From: Chitinophagaceae bacterium | GTDB taxonomy: Bacteria > Bacteroidota > Bacteroidia > Chitinophagales > Chitinophagaceae | Direction: 5' to 3' | NCBI GenBank assembly: GCA_947447005.1 | Contig: CANFHO010000008.1 | Location: forward strand, 1 to 47,233 | DNA length: 47,233 nt | Shown: positions 34,724 to 43,872 of the stretch, in pieces | Layout of the letters: each line of letters opens with the position of its first letter | Numbering within the stretch: the stretch's first letter is position 1 | Made by a program: the position numbers and the translations under genes | The notes under the pieces: model-generated | Seen by the model: the letters and a program-made list of their open reading frames with translations, nothing else | What the model was told of the DNA's origin: nothing | Databases searched by the model: none

Positions 34724-36124
34724 TTAGAGTTTTCCCAATGCTTTTGTATAAGAAATCTTTGCACTTACTGCATCAAAAAGTGCCTGGAAATAATTTGATT
34801 CTGCAGATTCGAGCTCTTGTTGTGTTTGCAATAATTCAAAACTGGATCCGAGTCCTTGTTCATATTTCTTTTTGGTTGTGTTGTAAACCTTTTCAGCCAA
34901 TTGAACATTCCTGTCTTGAATATCTAAAGCAGATAAGGCATTCTTGAACATTACACCTGATGCACTTAATTGCAAGTCAATTGCTCTTTGTAGATTCTCA
35001 ATGGTGTTATCTGTTTTTTGAACATTCAATTTAGCTTGTCTGAGTTTTTGAATTTTTTGCCCTCCATCAAATAGTGGAACACTTAAATTCAATCCCCATA
35101 CAGATGACTTATACCATTTCTGACTGAAATCAAAGAATGAAAAATCCTGACGTAGAGCATTTTTGCTGTAGCTGAAATAGGTTGCAAGTGTAGGAAGGAA
35201 AGCAAGTTTATTTCTTTTTACATCCAGGCCCTGCAAGTCTTTTACAATATTTAGCATTTGAATTTCTTTCCTGTCATTGTAATCGAAATTGGCAAGCTCC
35301 ATCAAGCCTTGTTTGACCATATCCGTTGAAAGGCTATCCACCAATTCCAATGTATCTTTTTGATTGATAGCCAAAGAAAATTTCATAGCAGCATATCCAA
35401 TTTCAATCAGATTTGAGATTTGAGATGCTGTTGTATTCAGGTTATTCAATGTTACTTGTGTTCTGTCTATATCCAGATGTTCAGCAAATCCATTTTTGTA
35501 AAGTTTCTCCTGATCTGATTTTAGCTTTTCCAAACGCTTGATGCTCATATCTAGATAGCCCTTTCTTTTTTCAGCTATCACTACACTGTAGTATGAGCGT
35601 AGTACATTGCTTTTCACTGAGTCTTCCATGATACGGATGTTCGCATCAGTGAGATCAATTGCTTTTTGTCTCGCCAATACTGCAACGAAAAGGTCTGGTT
35701 GGAAAAGCAATTGTTGAAACTGAATTCCTGCTGATGTCTGCCAGGGAACGCCAAATTGGGCAGGAAAAAATTTAGAAGCACCTGTAGGTTTAGTAATCGC
35801 ATTGCCACTGCCATCTTTCACTCCTTTATCTACCAAAACTTGATAAACGGAAGGTGAAATGAAATCAGGTAACAAGGTAACTGGGATGCTGAAAAAGTGC
35901 TGCATCTGAACTGATCCTGCTACTTGAGGAGTAGCTTGTCCTATATACTCTTTGTTTTTTGCAATCTGAAGCTCTTTGTCAATCTTCAGATTCTTGATGT
36001 CAGTTACATTTTTCAATGCCAGTTCAATTGCTTGATTGGCCGTAAGCCTGTACTTCTGTTGTGCCTGCGTTTTCCAAGGAGTGGAAAAAGCCAGCAACAT
36101 GATAATAAAACCCCAACGTGTCAT
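34724..36124 (-). CDS. TolC-family outer-membrane efflux protein
   Basis: The 466-residue protein has a signal peptide (about 1-21, ending KTQA), then the repeated outer-membrane efflux domain with heptad-patterned helices (LTANQAIELALKN, LNLSVPLFDGGQKIQKLRQAK, VQLAEKVYNTTKKKYEQGLGSSFELLQTQ). Trimeric TolC relatives make the exit duct. It starts 25 nt after tetR and is the second gene of the efflux operon. Confidence 0.92.
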   Translation of the reverse strand: MTRWGFIIMLLAFSTPWKTQAQQKYRLTANQAIELALKNVTDIKNLKIDKELQIAKNKEYIGQATPQVAGSVQMQHFFSIPVTLLPDFISPSVYQVLVDKGVKDGSGNAITKPTGASKFFPAQFGVPWQTSAGIQFQQLLFQPDLFVAVLARQKAIDLTDANIRIMEDSVKSNVLRSYYSVVIAEKRKGYLDMSIKRLEKLKSDQEKLYKNGFAEHLDIDRTQVTLNNLNTTASQISNLIEIGYAAMKFSLAINQKDTLELVDSLSTDMVKQGLMELANFDYNDRKEIQMLNIVKDLQGLDVKRNKLAFLPTLATYFSYSKNALRQDFSFFDFSQKWYKSSVWGLNLSVPLFDGGQKIQKLRQAKLNVQKTDNTIENLQRAIDLQLSASGVMFKNALSALDIQDRNVQLAEKVYNTTKKKYEQGLGSSFELLQTQQELESAESNYFQALFDAVSAKISYTKALGKL

Positions 36125-36149
36125 ATGCCTGTGTTTGTTTTTTATGTGT

Positions 36150-36761
36150 TTATTTTTTTTTCTCTTTTTTGTAAGACTCTACCAATTTATATCCTTTCTC
36201 TGTTGTCAATCCATAGAGAAAATGCTCAATGAGTATCAATGTCACTTCCAGTGTATTGTATTTGTCGGGTGGAAAAAGATCAAGATTAAAAGACATCATC
36301 ATGGATTCCAATCTGAATTTTGCCAGGATATCAATATTGATATCGGGTCTGTATAAACCCTCCTGGATACCCCGTATCAAATTTTTAGATATCACACTCA
36401 ACATAAATGAATTTTTGTGAGCATTGAATTTTGCAAATGCATTGAAATGATATTTTTGCAGGTCGAACATCACCATCGGGTTAATCTTACTGTATTGGGA
36501 GGCAGACATTTGCATATTCTTGAAAATTTCCTCTACAGCATTTGCCGCCTGTTCGCAGCTGCATTGTGTCTCAGTTTCCATGTGTTCAATCTGCGATTGA
36601 ACTACACCTTCAACGAGTTCATCTTTGTCGGCCACCAATTGATACAATGTTTTTTTGGACATGCCCAGGTTTGCAGCAATGTCATCCATTGAAACAGACC
36701 TGATACCGAGTCGCATAAAAAGGGTCTTCGCCTGTTCTATAAGTCGTTCTTTGTTTTCCAT
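36150..36761 (-). CDS. TetR-family repressor of the RND efflux operon
   Basis: The 203-residue protein has the TetR DNA-binding domain (about 5-50: LIEQAKTLFMRLGIRSVSMD, NLGMSKKTLYQLVADKDELV) and a variable helical ligand domain. I place the start at ATG 36761 rather than 36815, because the upstream ATG lies inside the operator and before the promoter. It is the first gene of the operon, so the pump should be induced when the repressor is released. The inducer is unknown. Confidence 0.92.
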   Translation of the reverse strand: MENKERLIEQAKTLFMRLGIRSVSMDDIAANLGMSKKTLYQLVADKDELVEGVVQSQIEHMETETQCSCEQAANAVEEIFKNMQMSASQYSKINPMVMFDLQKYHFNAFAKFNAHKNSFMLSVISKNLIRGIQEGLYRPDINIDILAKFRLESMMMSFNLDLFPPDKYNTLEVTLILIEHFLYGLTTEKGYKLVESYKKEKKK

Positions 36762-36776
36762 GTTGATAATCGGCCG

Positions 36777-36807
36777 CAAAACTATGGAAACTTTTTGTGT
36801 CTCAAAA
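36777..36807 (-). promoter_or_regulatory. Promoter of the tetR-efflux operon
   Basis: On the minus strand TTTTG (36807-36803), an 18-nt spacer and TAGTTTTG (36784-36777) form a consensus promoter. The leader to the ATG at 36761 is short, about 10 nt. Confidence 0.65.
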
Positions 36808-36817
36808 GTTTCCATAG
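36782..36817. promoter_or_regulatory. Perfect 14-bp inverted repeat: probable TetR operator
   Basis: CTATGGAAACTTTT (36782-36795) and AAAAGTTTCCATAG (36804-36817) are perfect inverted repeats with an 8-bp centre. The repeat covers the -33 box and spacer of the promoter and touches the -7 box, so binding would block RNA polymerase. Its place at the start of a TetR-type gene makes autorepression likely. Confidence 0.8.
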
Positions 36818-36932
36818 GTAATAATTACATTAATTTTCTATGAATGGTCATTTTTGAGGTTATAAGCGGCAAAACAGTTGATTTTCCCGTTTTTTAGAGC
36901 TATTTCCACCTTTTATGCCATGCGCATTGGTA

Positions 36933-36940
36933 TATATTTG
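36933..36940 (+). promoter_or_regulatory. -7 box of the DUF502 promoter
   Basis: TATATTTG matches TAnnTTTG exactly and lies 17 nt before the ATG at 36958. No good -33 partner is seen. Confidence 0.4.
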
Positions 36941-36957
36941 CAGTATAAAACAATCAC

Positions 36958-37617
36958 ATGTTTAAATTTTTGAGACCCGGCAAGATTTTGAATCTTTTTC
37001 TTCAAGGACTGATCATACTTGCTCCCATTGTAATTACTGTTTGGGCGGTGGTGTCTCTTTTTACGTTTATTGATGGTATTCTCCCCAATTTGTTGCACGT
37101 ACTCTTTCCTGATTTGGTTCATTTGAATGCGTTGGGATCTCCGGAAAAGATACCTGGCCTTGGCTTTTTGGTAGTGATTTTTATCGTGTTGGTGGTAGGA
37201 TACATTTCACATTCATTTGTCATTGCAAAGTTGGTAGAATGGTTTGATCTCATATTGGAAAAGACACCTGGCGTTAAAATTATCTATTCAACGGTCAAGG
37301 ACCTGATGGAGGCATTTGCAGGCAACAAGCGTAAGTTCAACAAGGCAGTGTTGGTTTCAATTGAATCGACGGATATTTGGCGTATTGGATTTATTACTCA
37401 AACCGATGCCAAGCATTTTGGTTTGGCAGATCATGTATCTGTATATGTGCCTCATTCTTATGCTTTTTCTGGGGTATTATATTTTGTAAAAAGAGATCGA
37501 ATCAGGATTCTTGATGGAATTAGCTCAGCAGATGCGATGAAGTTTGCCATTTCGGGTGGCGTTGCAGAAATTGTGGATGATGGATTGGTGGGGGCAGAAC
37601 AACATGAAAAAGAATAG
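36958..37617 (+). CDS. DUF502-family membrane protein
   Basis: The 219-residue protein has two N-terminal membrane helices (about 15-37 and 66-86, GFLVVIFIVLVVGYISHSFV), then a soluble part with the family motif GVKIIYSTVKDLMEAFAG and VYVPHSYAFSG. DUF502 is widespread in bacteria and plants; its function is unknown. The following gene starts 14 nt before its stop, so the two are translationally linked. Confidence 0.87.
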   Translation: MFKFLRPGKILNLFLQGLIILAPIVITVWAVVSLFTFIDGILPNLLHVLFPDLVHLNALGSPEKIPGLGFLVVIFIVLVVGYISHSFVIAKLVEWFDLILEKTPGVKIIYSTVKDLMEAFAGNKRKFNKAVLVSIESTDIWRIGFITQTDAKHFGLADHVSVYVPHSYAFSGVLYFVKRDRIRILDGISSADAMKFAISGGVAEIVDDGLVGAEQHEKE

Positions 37618-38581
37618 GATTATTTTATTGGCGATATGTTTATTCATATTGCATTTCAATGCTTTTTGTTGGGGTTTCTTTGGACATCGGCAAATTAATT
37701 ACCATGCGGTTTTTCTATTGCCTCCAGAAATGATCAGGTTTTACAAAACCAATATTCAATATTTGGCTGATCATGCCACAGATCCGGATAAACGGCGGTA
37801 TGCCTTTCCAGAGGAGGGCCCCAGGCATTATATCGATATGGATCATTATGGATTTTTTCCCTTTTCAGAACTTCCAAGGAGTTGGGAACATGCCAAAGGA
37901 AAATTTACAGAAGACAGTCTTCAAGCCCATGGAATTGCCCCTTGGTGGATACAGGTTATGTACAGGCGGCTCATCAAAGCTTTTAAGGAAAAAGATGCAG
38001 GGGCAATCCTGAAGACTTCTTCAGATCTGGGACATTATCTGGGTGATATTCATGTGCCTTTGCATACGAGTAGCAATCATAACGGACAAAAAACGGGGCA
38101 AACAGGTATTCATGGTTTTTGGGAAAGCAGATTGCCTGAAATGTTTGCCAATGAACAATATGATATGGTTATTGGCAAGGCAAGCTTTATTAAAGATCCC
38201 TTGGATTTTACATGGAGAAGGATATACGAAAGTGCCTTGGCCTCAGACAGTGTGTTGCGCTTAGAAAAGTCTTTATCAGGTTCTATTTCAAGCGATAAAA
38301 AATTTGCCTATGAGGAAAGAAATGGGGTAGTTGTTCGACAATATGCCAATTTCTATGCAACCAAGTATCATCATATATTAAATGGAATGGTGGAAAGACG
38401 GATGAGGTCTGCCATATTTTCGGTAGCAAGTTTTTGGTATTCAGCCTGGTTGGAGGCAGGTCAACCTGATTTAAAAACACTGATAGTGAATGAGTTAAGT
38501 GTTGAACAACATCAGGAGATGGATTCATTGCAAAAAGCATGGCAAAGGGGTAAGATCATAGGACGCTCTTGTACAAATTAA
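37604..38581 (+). CDS. Secreted zinc-dependent phospholipase C/S1-P1-type hydrolase
   Basis: After a signal peptide of about 22 residues (ending FNAFC) the mature chain should begin with Trp23, which in this fold (Bacillus cereus phospholipase C, S1/P1 nuclease) binds zinc through its own N-terminus. Other ligands in pattern are His28 (FGHRQIN), Asp80-His81, His144 and Asp148 in HYLGDIHVPLH, and His154. It likely cleaves phosphodiester bonds in phospholipids or nucleic acids outside the cytoplasm. I chose ATG 37604 (MKKNRIILL), which overlaps the DUF502 gene by 14 nt. Confidence 0.85.
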   Translation: MKKNRIILLAICLFILHFNAFCWGFFGHRQINYHAVFLLPPEMIRFYKTNIQYLADHATDPDKRRYAFPEEGPRHYIDMDHYGFFPFSELPRSWEHAKGKFTEDSLQAHGIAPWWIQVMYRRLIKAFKEKDAGAILKTSSDLGHYLGDIHVPLHTSSNHNGQKTGQTGIHGFWESRLPEMFANEQYDMVIGKASFIKDPLDFTWRRIYESALASDSVLRLEKSLSGSISSDKKFAYEERNGVVVRQYANFYATKYHHILNGMVERRMRSAIFSVASFWYSAWLEAGQPDLKTLIVNELSVEQHQEMDSLQKAWQRGKIIGRSCTN

Positions 38582-38582
38582 G

Positions 38583-38590
38583 TATCTTTG
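38583..38590 (+). promoter_or_regulatory. -7 box of the serC promoter
   Basis: TATCTTTG matches TAnnTTTG exactly, immediately after the stop codon of the preceding gene. It leaves a leader of about 38 nt to the serC ATG. Confidence 0.5.
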
Positions 38591-38632
38591 CGCCGCTGTG
38601 AGTTCATGAATTTTTAAGACTCAATTTTAACC

Positions 38633-39700
38633 ATGAAGCATAATTTCAACGCGGGCCCCAGTATCCTGCCAAAGGAGGTTTTTGAAGAGGCTAGTAAGGC
38701 TATCCTTGATTTTAATAATACAGGATTGTCGATTCTGGAATTTGGTCACCGTACACCCACCTTTGAGGCTGTCGTTGAAGAAGCGATGTCGCTTGTCAAG
38801 GAACTCATGCAATTGGATGTAAACAAAGAGGTTCTTTTTCTTCACGGTGGGGCCTCCACACAATTTTTTCAAATTCCAATGAATTTCCTGAACAAGGAGA
38901 AAAAAGCAGCTTATTTGGATTGTGGAGTATGGGGAACCAAAGCAATTAAAGAGGCGAAGCAGTTTGGTCCCGTTGAAGTAGTTGCAAGTTCTAAGGATAA
39001 AAATTACAGTTATATTCCCAAAGGATATCAGATTCCTTCGGATGTTGCATATTTTCATTACACGACGAACAATACAATAGAGGGTACCCAAATGCACGGT
39101 ATCCCAGATACAGATGTACCTCTGATTGCAGATATGAGCAGTGATGTGTTGAGTACGGTGATGGATTTCAATAAATTCTCATTCATCTATGCAGGGGCTC
39201 AAAAAAATATTGGCGCTGCTGGCGTTAACCTGGTGATTATTGATAAGGATTTTCTGAAACATGCAAATACAGGATTGCCCAGCATGATGGATTACAGTCA
39301 GCATATTGCAAATGGCTCGATGTTGAATACACCACCTGTCTTTGCTATCTATGTATGTTTGTTGACCCTCCGATGGTTGAAAAAAATAGGCGGTGTTTCA
39401 GCCATTCAACAAATCAATGAAGAAAAAGGAAGATTGCTTTATAGCACCCTCGAAAAATATCCAATTTTCACTTTGCCGGTACCTGCAGAGGACAGAAGTT
39501 TGATGAATGCCGTTTTCACTATGTCTGATCCTCAATTGGAAGAAATGTTTTTAACCCTATGCAAACAAGAGGGAATGGTAGGTGTGAAAGGACATCGAAG
39601 TGTTGGAGGCTTTAGGGTATCCATGTATAATGCCATGCCGCTTGAAAGTGTAAAGGTTCTTACAGATTTGATTACTGATTTTGCAGATAAACACGCTTAA
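38633..39700 (+). CDS. serC: Phosphoserine aminotransferase
   Basis: SerC makes phosphoserine from 3-phosphohydroxypyruvate, and acts also in vitamin B6 synthesis. The 355-residue PLP enzyme starts with FNAGPSILP, has HRTPTFE, GGASTQFFQIP, and the PLP lysine Lys191 in YAGAQKNIGAAG; the end has GGFRVSMYNA. A DUF1015 gene follows after 6 nt. No serA lies beside it. Confidence 0.95.
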   Translation: MKHNFNAGPSILPKEVFEEASKAILDFNNTGLSILEFGHRTPTFEAVVEEAMSLVKELMQLDVNKEVLFLHGGASTQFFQIPMNFLNKEKKAAYLDCGVWGTKAIKEAKQFGPVEVVASSKDKNYSYIPKGYQIPSDVAYFHYTTNNTIEGTQMHGIPDTDVPLIADMSSDVLSTVMDFNKFSFIYAGAQKNIGAAGVNLVIIDKDFLKHANTGLPSMMDYSQHIANGSMLNTPPVFAIYVCLLTLRWLKKIGGVSAIQQINEEKGRLLYSTLEKYPIFTLPVPAEDRSLMNAVFTMSDPQLEEMFLTLCKQEGMVGVKGHRSVGGFRVSMYNAMPLESVKVLTDLITDFADKHA

Positions 39701-39706
39701 ATTATT

Positions 39707-40933
39707 ATGGCACATATATATCCATTCAAGGCAGTTAGACCTATTCAAGCATTGGCAAACGAAGTGGCTTCTCCGCCCTATGATGTTCTTTCAAGTGAAG
39801 AAGCAAGGCTTGCAGCCATTGGTAAACCCAACAGTTTTTTACATGTTACAAAATCTGAGATCGATATGCCAGCTGACCTGAGCATGTACGATGAGTCAGT
39901 TTACCAAAAGGCCAAAACAAACCTCGCGGATTTTATTACCAACAATGTTCTTTTCATGGAAGAAAAGGCTTGTTATTATATTTATGAATTGGTGATGGAA
40001 GGCAGAAGTCAGACAGGTTTGGTATGTTGTTCTTCCGTGGATGATTATGAAAAGGATATCATCAAAAAACATGAATTCACCAGACCCGAAAAGGAAAAAG
40101 ACAGGATTAATCATATCCGAATCAGCGGAGCCCAAACAGGTAATGTTTTCCTTGCTTACAGAAATGTAAAAAGCATGGATGAGTTGATCAAAAATTGGAA
40201 ATCAGGTAATCAACCTGCTTATGATTTTGTTGCAGAAGATGGCATCAGTCATAGGATCTGGGTGGTGAACGATGATCAGGCGATTGGAATGATAACAGAC
40301 ATTTTTATCAATGAGGTTCCATGCACCTACATTGCGGATGGTCATCATCGTGCTGCCAGTGCTGCTAAAGTTCGTAAGGCTTTGGGTGCTGATGCTACCC
40401 CTGAAGCGGATACATTCCTTACAACTTTATTTCCTGCGGATGAATTGAAGATCATGCCCTATAATAGGGTGGTAAAGGATTTGAATGATTTGGACAAGGA
40501 AGATTTTATCAGTTCACTGCAAGATGACTTCATGGTTTCTACCTCGGATGAGCCCGTACAACCGGAAGGCTTGCATGAATTTGGTATGTACCTTGATGGA
40601 ACCTGGTATCATTTAGAATCATTGGAAGGAACATATTCAGATGACCCCATTGGCGTTTTAGATGTAACCATCCTTTCTAATAATCTATTGGAAAAAATTC
40701 TTGATATTAAGGACCAGCGTACCGATAAACGTATTGATTTTGTTGGTGGTATTCGTGGTTTGCACGAGCTTGAAAAGCGTGTTGACAATGGTGAAATGAA
40801 AGTAGCATTCAGCTTTTATCCGGTCAGTATTCAACAATTGTTCGATATTTCTGACAGCGGTAATGTGATGCCTCCCAAAAGCACATGGTTTGAACCCAAG
40901 TTGAGAGATGGCTTGTTAACACATCTCATTTAA
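39707..40933 (+). CDS. DUF1015-family protein
   Basis: The 408-residue protein starts IYPFKAVRPIQALANEVASP and has PPYDVLSSEEARLAA, HEFTRPEKEKDRINHI, and YIADGHHRAASA, the DUF1015 hallmark (DGHHR). No signal peptide. The family often sits with serA/serC in Bacteroidota, and here follows serC after 6 nt, but its reaction is unknown. Confidence 0.9.
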   Translation: MAHIYPFKAVRPIQALANEVASPPYDVLSSEEARLAAIGKPNSFLHVTKSEIDMPADLSMYDESVYQKAKTNLADFITNNVLFMEEKACYYIYELVMEGRSQTGLVCCSSVDDYEKDIIKKHEFTRPEKEKDRINHIRISGAQTGNVFLAYRNVKSMDELIKNWKSGNQPAYDFVAEDGISHRIWVVNDDQAIGMITDIFINEVPCTYIADGHHRAASAAKVRKALGADATPEADTFLTTLFPADELKIMPYNRVVKDLNDLDKEDFISSLQDDFMVSTSDEPVQPEGLHEFGMYLDGTWYHLESLEGTYSDDPIGVLDVTILSNNLLEKILDIKDQRTDKRIDFVGGIRGLHELEKRVDNGEMKVAFSFYPVSIQQLFDISDSGNVMPPKSTWFEPKLRDGLLTHLI

Positions 40934-40968
40934 AATAACCTTTCAGAATTTTCATCTAAATTTAATTC

Positions 40969-41976
40969 ATGAAAAAGGTTGTCTTTTCATTGATGATAAT
41001 CGCTTTAGCTGTTCAAGTAAAGGGGCAGCAGACTGTTGAGCAATTGCGTGAAAAGGCCATCGCATTTCAGCGTCAGCAAGATTTTAGCAATACACTCATG
41101 GTGTTGGGGAAGGCATTGGAAATCGCTCCTGCCAATCTCACCTTGTTGAAGGATGTTGCATTTACATTTTATTTGGGTGGTGATTATAAGCGAGCGGAAG
41201 AACGTATTCTGCCATTGACTGAAAGAGATGATGCCGATGTACAAGTATTTCAAATTGCAGGGAATATCTACAGAGGATTGGATTTGTCTAAGCAATGTGA
41301 ACGTATTTATAAAGAAGGTTTAAAAAAATTCCCAACCAGCGGACAATTGTTCAGTGAATATGGAGAATTGATGTGGGATCTTCAAAAGCCTGAAGAGGCC
41401 ATTAAACTTTGGGAGATGGGAATCAATCTTGATCCTTCACAATCCGGGAATTATTATCATGCTTCAAAATTCTATTTTGCTGCACAGGATGTAGCACGTA
41501 GTCTTGTATATGGTGAGCAATTCATCAATTTGGAAAGTTATTCAGTTCGAACTGCAGAAATCAAGATCTTATTGGTAGAATCATATAAAAGGGCATTTAC
41601 AAAAGGAGTTGAAAAGCAACATTTTGTAAAGGCTGCAACACCCTTTGAAACAAGGTTTTTAGCGATTTTACAAAAACAATCTGACTTGGCTGCCAGAGGT
41701 ATTACTACAGAAACGTTGTTGATTCTTCGTTCGAGATTTATTTTAGATTGGTTCAATCAGGGAGGAGAAAAATTTCCTCTTGTATTGTTTGATCAATTGC
41801 AATCTTTTATGAGAGATGGTTTATTTGAGTCATACAATCAATGGGTATTTGGTCCGGCCTCCGACCCCAGTGCTTACCAAAATTGGTTAAGGATTCATCA
41901 ATCTGAATACAGTAAATTTCAGCAATACCAAAGAAGCAATATTTTTCGACAGCCAGCAAATCAGCATTATTTCTGA
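40969..41976 (+). CDS. Secreted tetratricopeptide-repeat protein
   Basis: The 335-residue protein has a signal peptide (about 1-19, ending VKGQ) and at least four TPR-like helix pairs between about 25 and 200 (AIAFQRQQDFSNTLMVLGKA, ALEIAP, YGELMWDLQKPEEAIKLWEM). The C-terminal part is not recognised. TPRs bind other proteins, so this may be a periplasmic scaffold. Its stop overlaps the convergent acyl-CoA synthetase gene by 10 nt. Confidence 0.8.
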   Translation: MKKVVFSLMIIALAVQVKGQQTVEQLREKAIAFQRQQDFSNTLMVLGKALEIAPANLTLLKDVAFTFYLGGDYKRAEERILPLTERDDADVQVFQIAGNIYRGLDLSKQCERIYKEGLKKFPTSGQLFSEYGELMWDLQKPEEAIKLWEMGINLDPSQSGNYYHASKFYFAAQDVARSLVYGEQFINLESYSVRTAEIKILLVESYKRAFTKGVEKQHFVKAATPFETRFLAILQKQSDLAARGITTETLLILRSRFILDWFNQGGEKFPLVLFDQLQSFMRDGLFESYNQWVFGPASDPSAYQNWLRIHQSEYSKFQQYQRSNIFRQPANQHYF

Positions 41977-43766
41977 TCTTCAGCGTATAAGGCTTCTATA
42001 TCTGATGCATATTTTTCCATGATAATTTTTCTTTTCAACTTTAATGTTGGAGTGAGTTCTCCTCCATTGATTGTCCATTCAGCATTCAACAGTGCAAATT
42101 TTTTCACTTTCTCAACCGGGTTAAAAGCTTCATTGTATCTGTCAATGATATGTTGATAATGTTCCAGCACCTTTGGATGTATGAGCATGTCTTCATTTGA
42201 AGAAATGGAAATCTGATGATGTTCACACCAGGAACGCAGATTGGCAAAACCAGGTATGATAAGCGCAGCAGTGAATTTACGTTCAGGACCTACAACCATC
42301 ATTTGTTCAATGAAAGGAGATTCTTTCATTTTATTTTCAATAGGTTGTGGTGCTACGTATTTGCCTCCACTTGTTTTAAATATTTCTTTTTTGCGGTCTG
42401 TGATTTTCAGGAATTTACCTTCTTCAAAAATACCTATATCTCCCGTGTGGAACCAACCATCGCTGTCTATGCATTCTGCTGTAAGATCAGGCCGTTTATA
42501 GTAGCCCATCATTACATTTGAGCCCTTACAACATATCTCTCCATCCTCTGCCAGTTTTACCTCAACATTTTTGATGACTTGTCCAACAGTCCCAAATCTT
42601 CTTCCTTCCTTATCATATCTGTTTACGCTGATTACAGGAGAGGTTTCAGTGAGTCCATATCCTTCCATTACAACCAATCTAGCTGAAGTAAATATTTTGA
42701 GGAGTCGCACCTGACAAGCTGCAGCTCCTGTAACAATTGCTTTTACATTGCCGCCAAGTGCTTCACGCCATTTGCTGAAGATGAGTTTGTTTGCAATATT
42801 GAGTTGAATATTATAAAGCAAACCCTGGTTTTGTGTGATATCATATTTGCTTCCAATGCCAACAGCCCAAAAGAAAAGTGCCCTTTTGATACCTTTCAGG
42901 TCTCTTCCTTTTGCCATGATTTTTTCATATACTTTTTCGAGTAATCTTGGCACTGTTGAAAACATGGTAGGGTTTACCTCTTTCAAATTATCTCCAATGG
43001 TTTCCAGGTTCTCTGCATAGTAAACGGAAACACCGCGATGCATATAGATGTATGTAACAACTCTTTCAAAAATATGATTGAGTGGCAGGAAACTCAAAGA
43101 CCTGTCGCGATGATCACAAATAGGTTCTAAAATTTCTTTTACATTGTTGATATTGTCCAGGATGTTATGATGACTAAGCATCACTCCTTTTGGAAATCCT
43201 GTAGTGCCGGAAGTATACAAAATGGTTGCAAGTTCTTTTGCATCAATTTTGCTCATCATCTCTTTTAGCACAGACATGGATGCTTCATCGCATGTTGCCA
43301 ATAATTCCTTCCAGTGATGGGCGTTTTCAATGGTATTGAATGTATATACGCTTTGAACCGATGGTGTTTTTTCGCGAATGGATTGTACTTTTTCAAACAA
43401 CTCAAGATCGCTTACAAATACCATTTTAATGGCTGCATCATTTAAAATGAATTCAAGTTCATTGACGCTGATGGTTGGATAAATGGGAGTAAGAACTGCA
43501 CCGGTTTGTTGCACAGCAATATCAGTGATCATCCATTCAGGTCTGTTGTTGCTCAGGATGGCAACTTTATCCCGACCTTCAATACTTCCGTCGTTGTAGC
43601 CAATACCGGCCTTTAAAAGCCCTACACTGAGGCTATATGTAAGTTCCCTTATTTCCTGTGTACTGTATTTTCTCCAGATACCATTTTCCTTGGCTGCAAA
43701 CATATCCTCTTTGGGAAATTTTGCAAGTTGCCATTCTATACAGTCGAAGAGTCTGGTTGGGGTCAT
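41967..43766 (-). CDS. Long-chain fatty-acid-CoA ligase (AMP-forming)
   Basis: This enzyme activates fatty acids to acyl-CoA with ATP. The 599-residue protein has the adenylate motifs YTSGTTGFPKG, GYGLTETSP, GWFHTGDIG and DRKKEIFKTSGGKYVAPQPIE with the late catalytic Lys region. Length and motif spacing match FAA1/FadD15-type ligases. Specific chain length cannot be read. Upstream lies heptad dyad R10. Confidence 0.92.
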   Translation of the reverse strand: MTPTRLFDCIEWQLAKFPKEDMFAAKENGIWRKYSTQEIRELTYSLSVGLLKAGIGYNDGSIEGRDKVAILSNNRPEWMITDIAVQQTGAVLTPIYPTISVNELEFILNDAAIKMVFVSDLELFEKVQSIREKTPSVQSVYTFNTIENAHHWKELLATCDEASMSVLKEMMSKIDAKELATILYTSGTTGFPKGVMLSHHNILDNINNVKEILEPICDHRDRSLSFLPLNHIFERVVTYIYMHRGVSVYYAENLETIGDNLKEVNPTMFSTVPRLLEKVYEKIMAKGRDLKGIKRALFFWAVGIGSKYDITQNQGLLYNIQLNIANKLIFSKWREALGGNVKAIVTGAAACQVRLLKIFTSARLVVMEGYGLTETSPVISVNRYDKEGRRFGTVGQVIKNVEVKLAEDGEICCKGSNVMMGYYKRPDLTAECIDSDGWFHTGDIGIFEEGKFLKITDRKKEIFKTSGGKYVAPQPIENKMKESPFIEQMMVVGPERKFTAALIIPGFANLRSWCEHHQISISSNEDMLIHPKVLEHYQHIIDRYNEAFNPVEKVKKFALLNAEWTINGGELTPTLKLKRKIIMEKYASDIEALYAEDQK

Positions 43767-43872
43767 GGGAGTTGAATATTGAGAGTTGAGAGTTTATGGT
43801 TGTTTAAATATCAATCGTTGTCACGAAAGATATATAAATTTTGCTAAACTCTCAACTCTAAACTCTCAACTA
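43767..43872. repeat. Inverted heptad arrays, GAGAGTT/AACTCTC words (R10)
   Basis: The left arm (43767-43797) reads AGTTGAA, TATTGAG, AGTTGAG, AGTTTAT; the right arm (43843-43872) reads AACTCTC, AACTCTA, AACTCTC, AACTATC. The arms are complementary. The left arm begins directly at the acyl-CoA ligase ATG, and the right arm overlaps the stop codon of the S9 peptidase gene (43870-43872). The A+T-rich core of about 45 nt has TATCTTTC on the minus strand, a possible -7 box. Confidence 0.8.

Noticed and set aside
36762-36815. Earlier ATG for the tetR gene
   Set aside because: It falls within the operator palindrome, upstream of the predicted transcription start.
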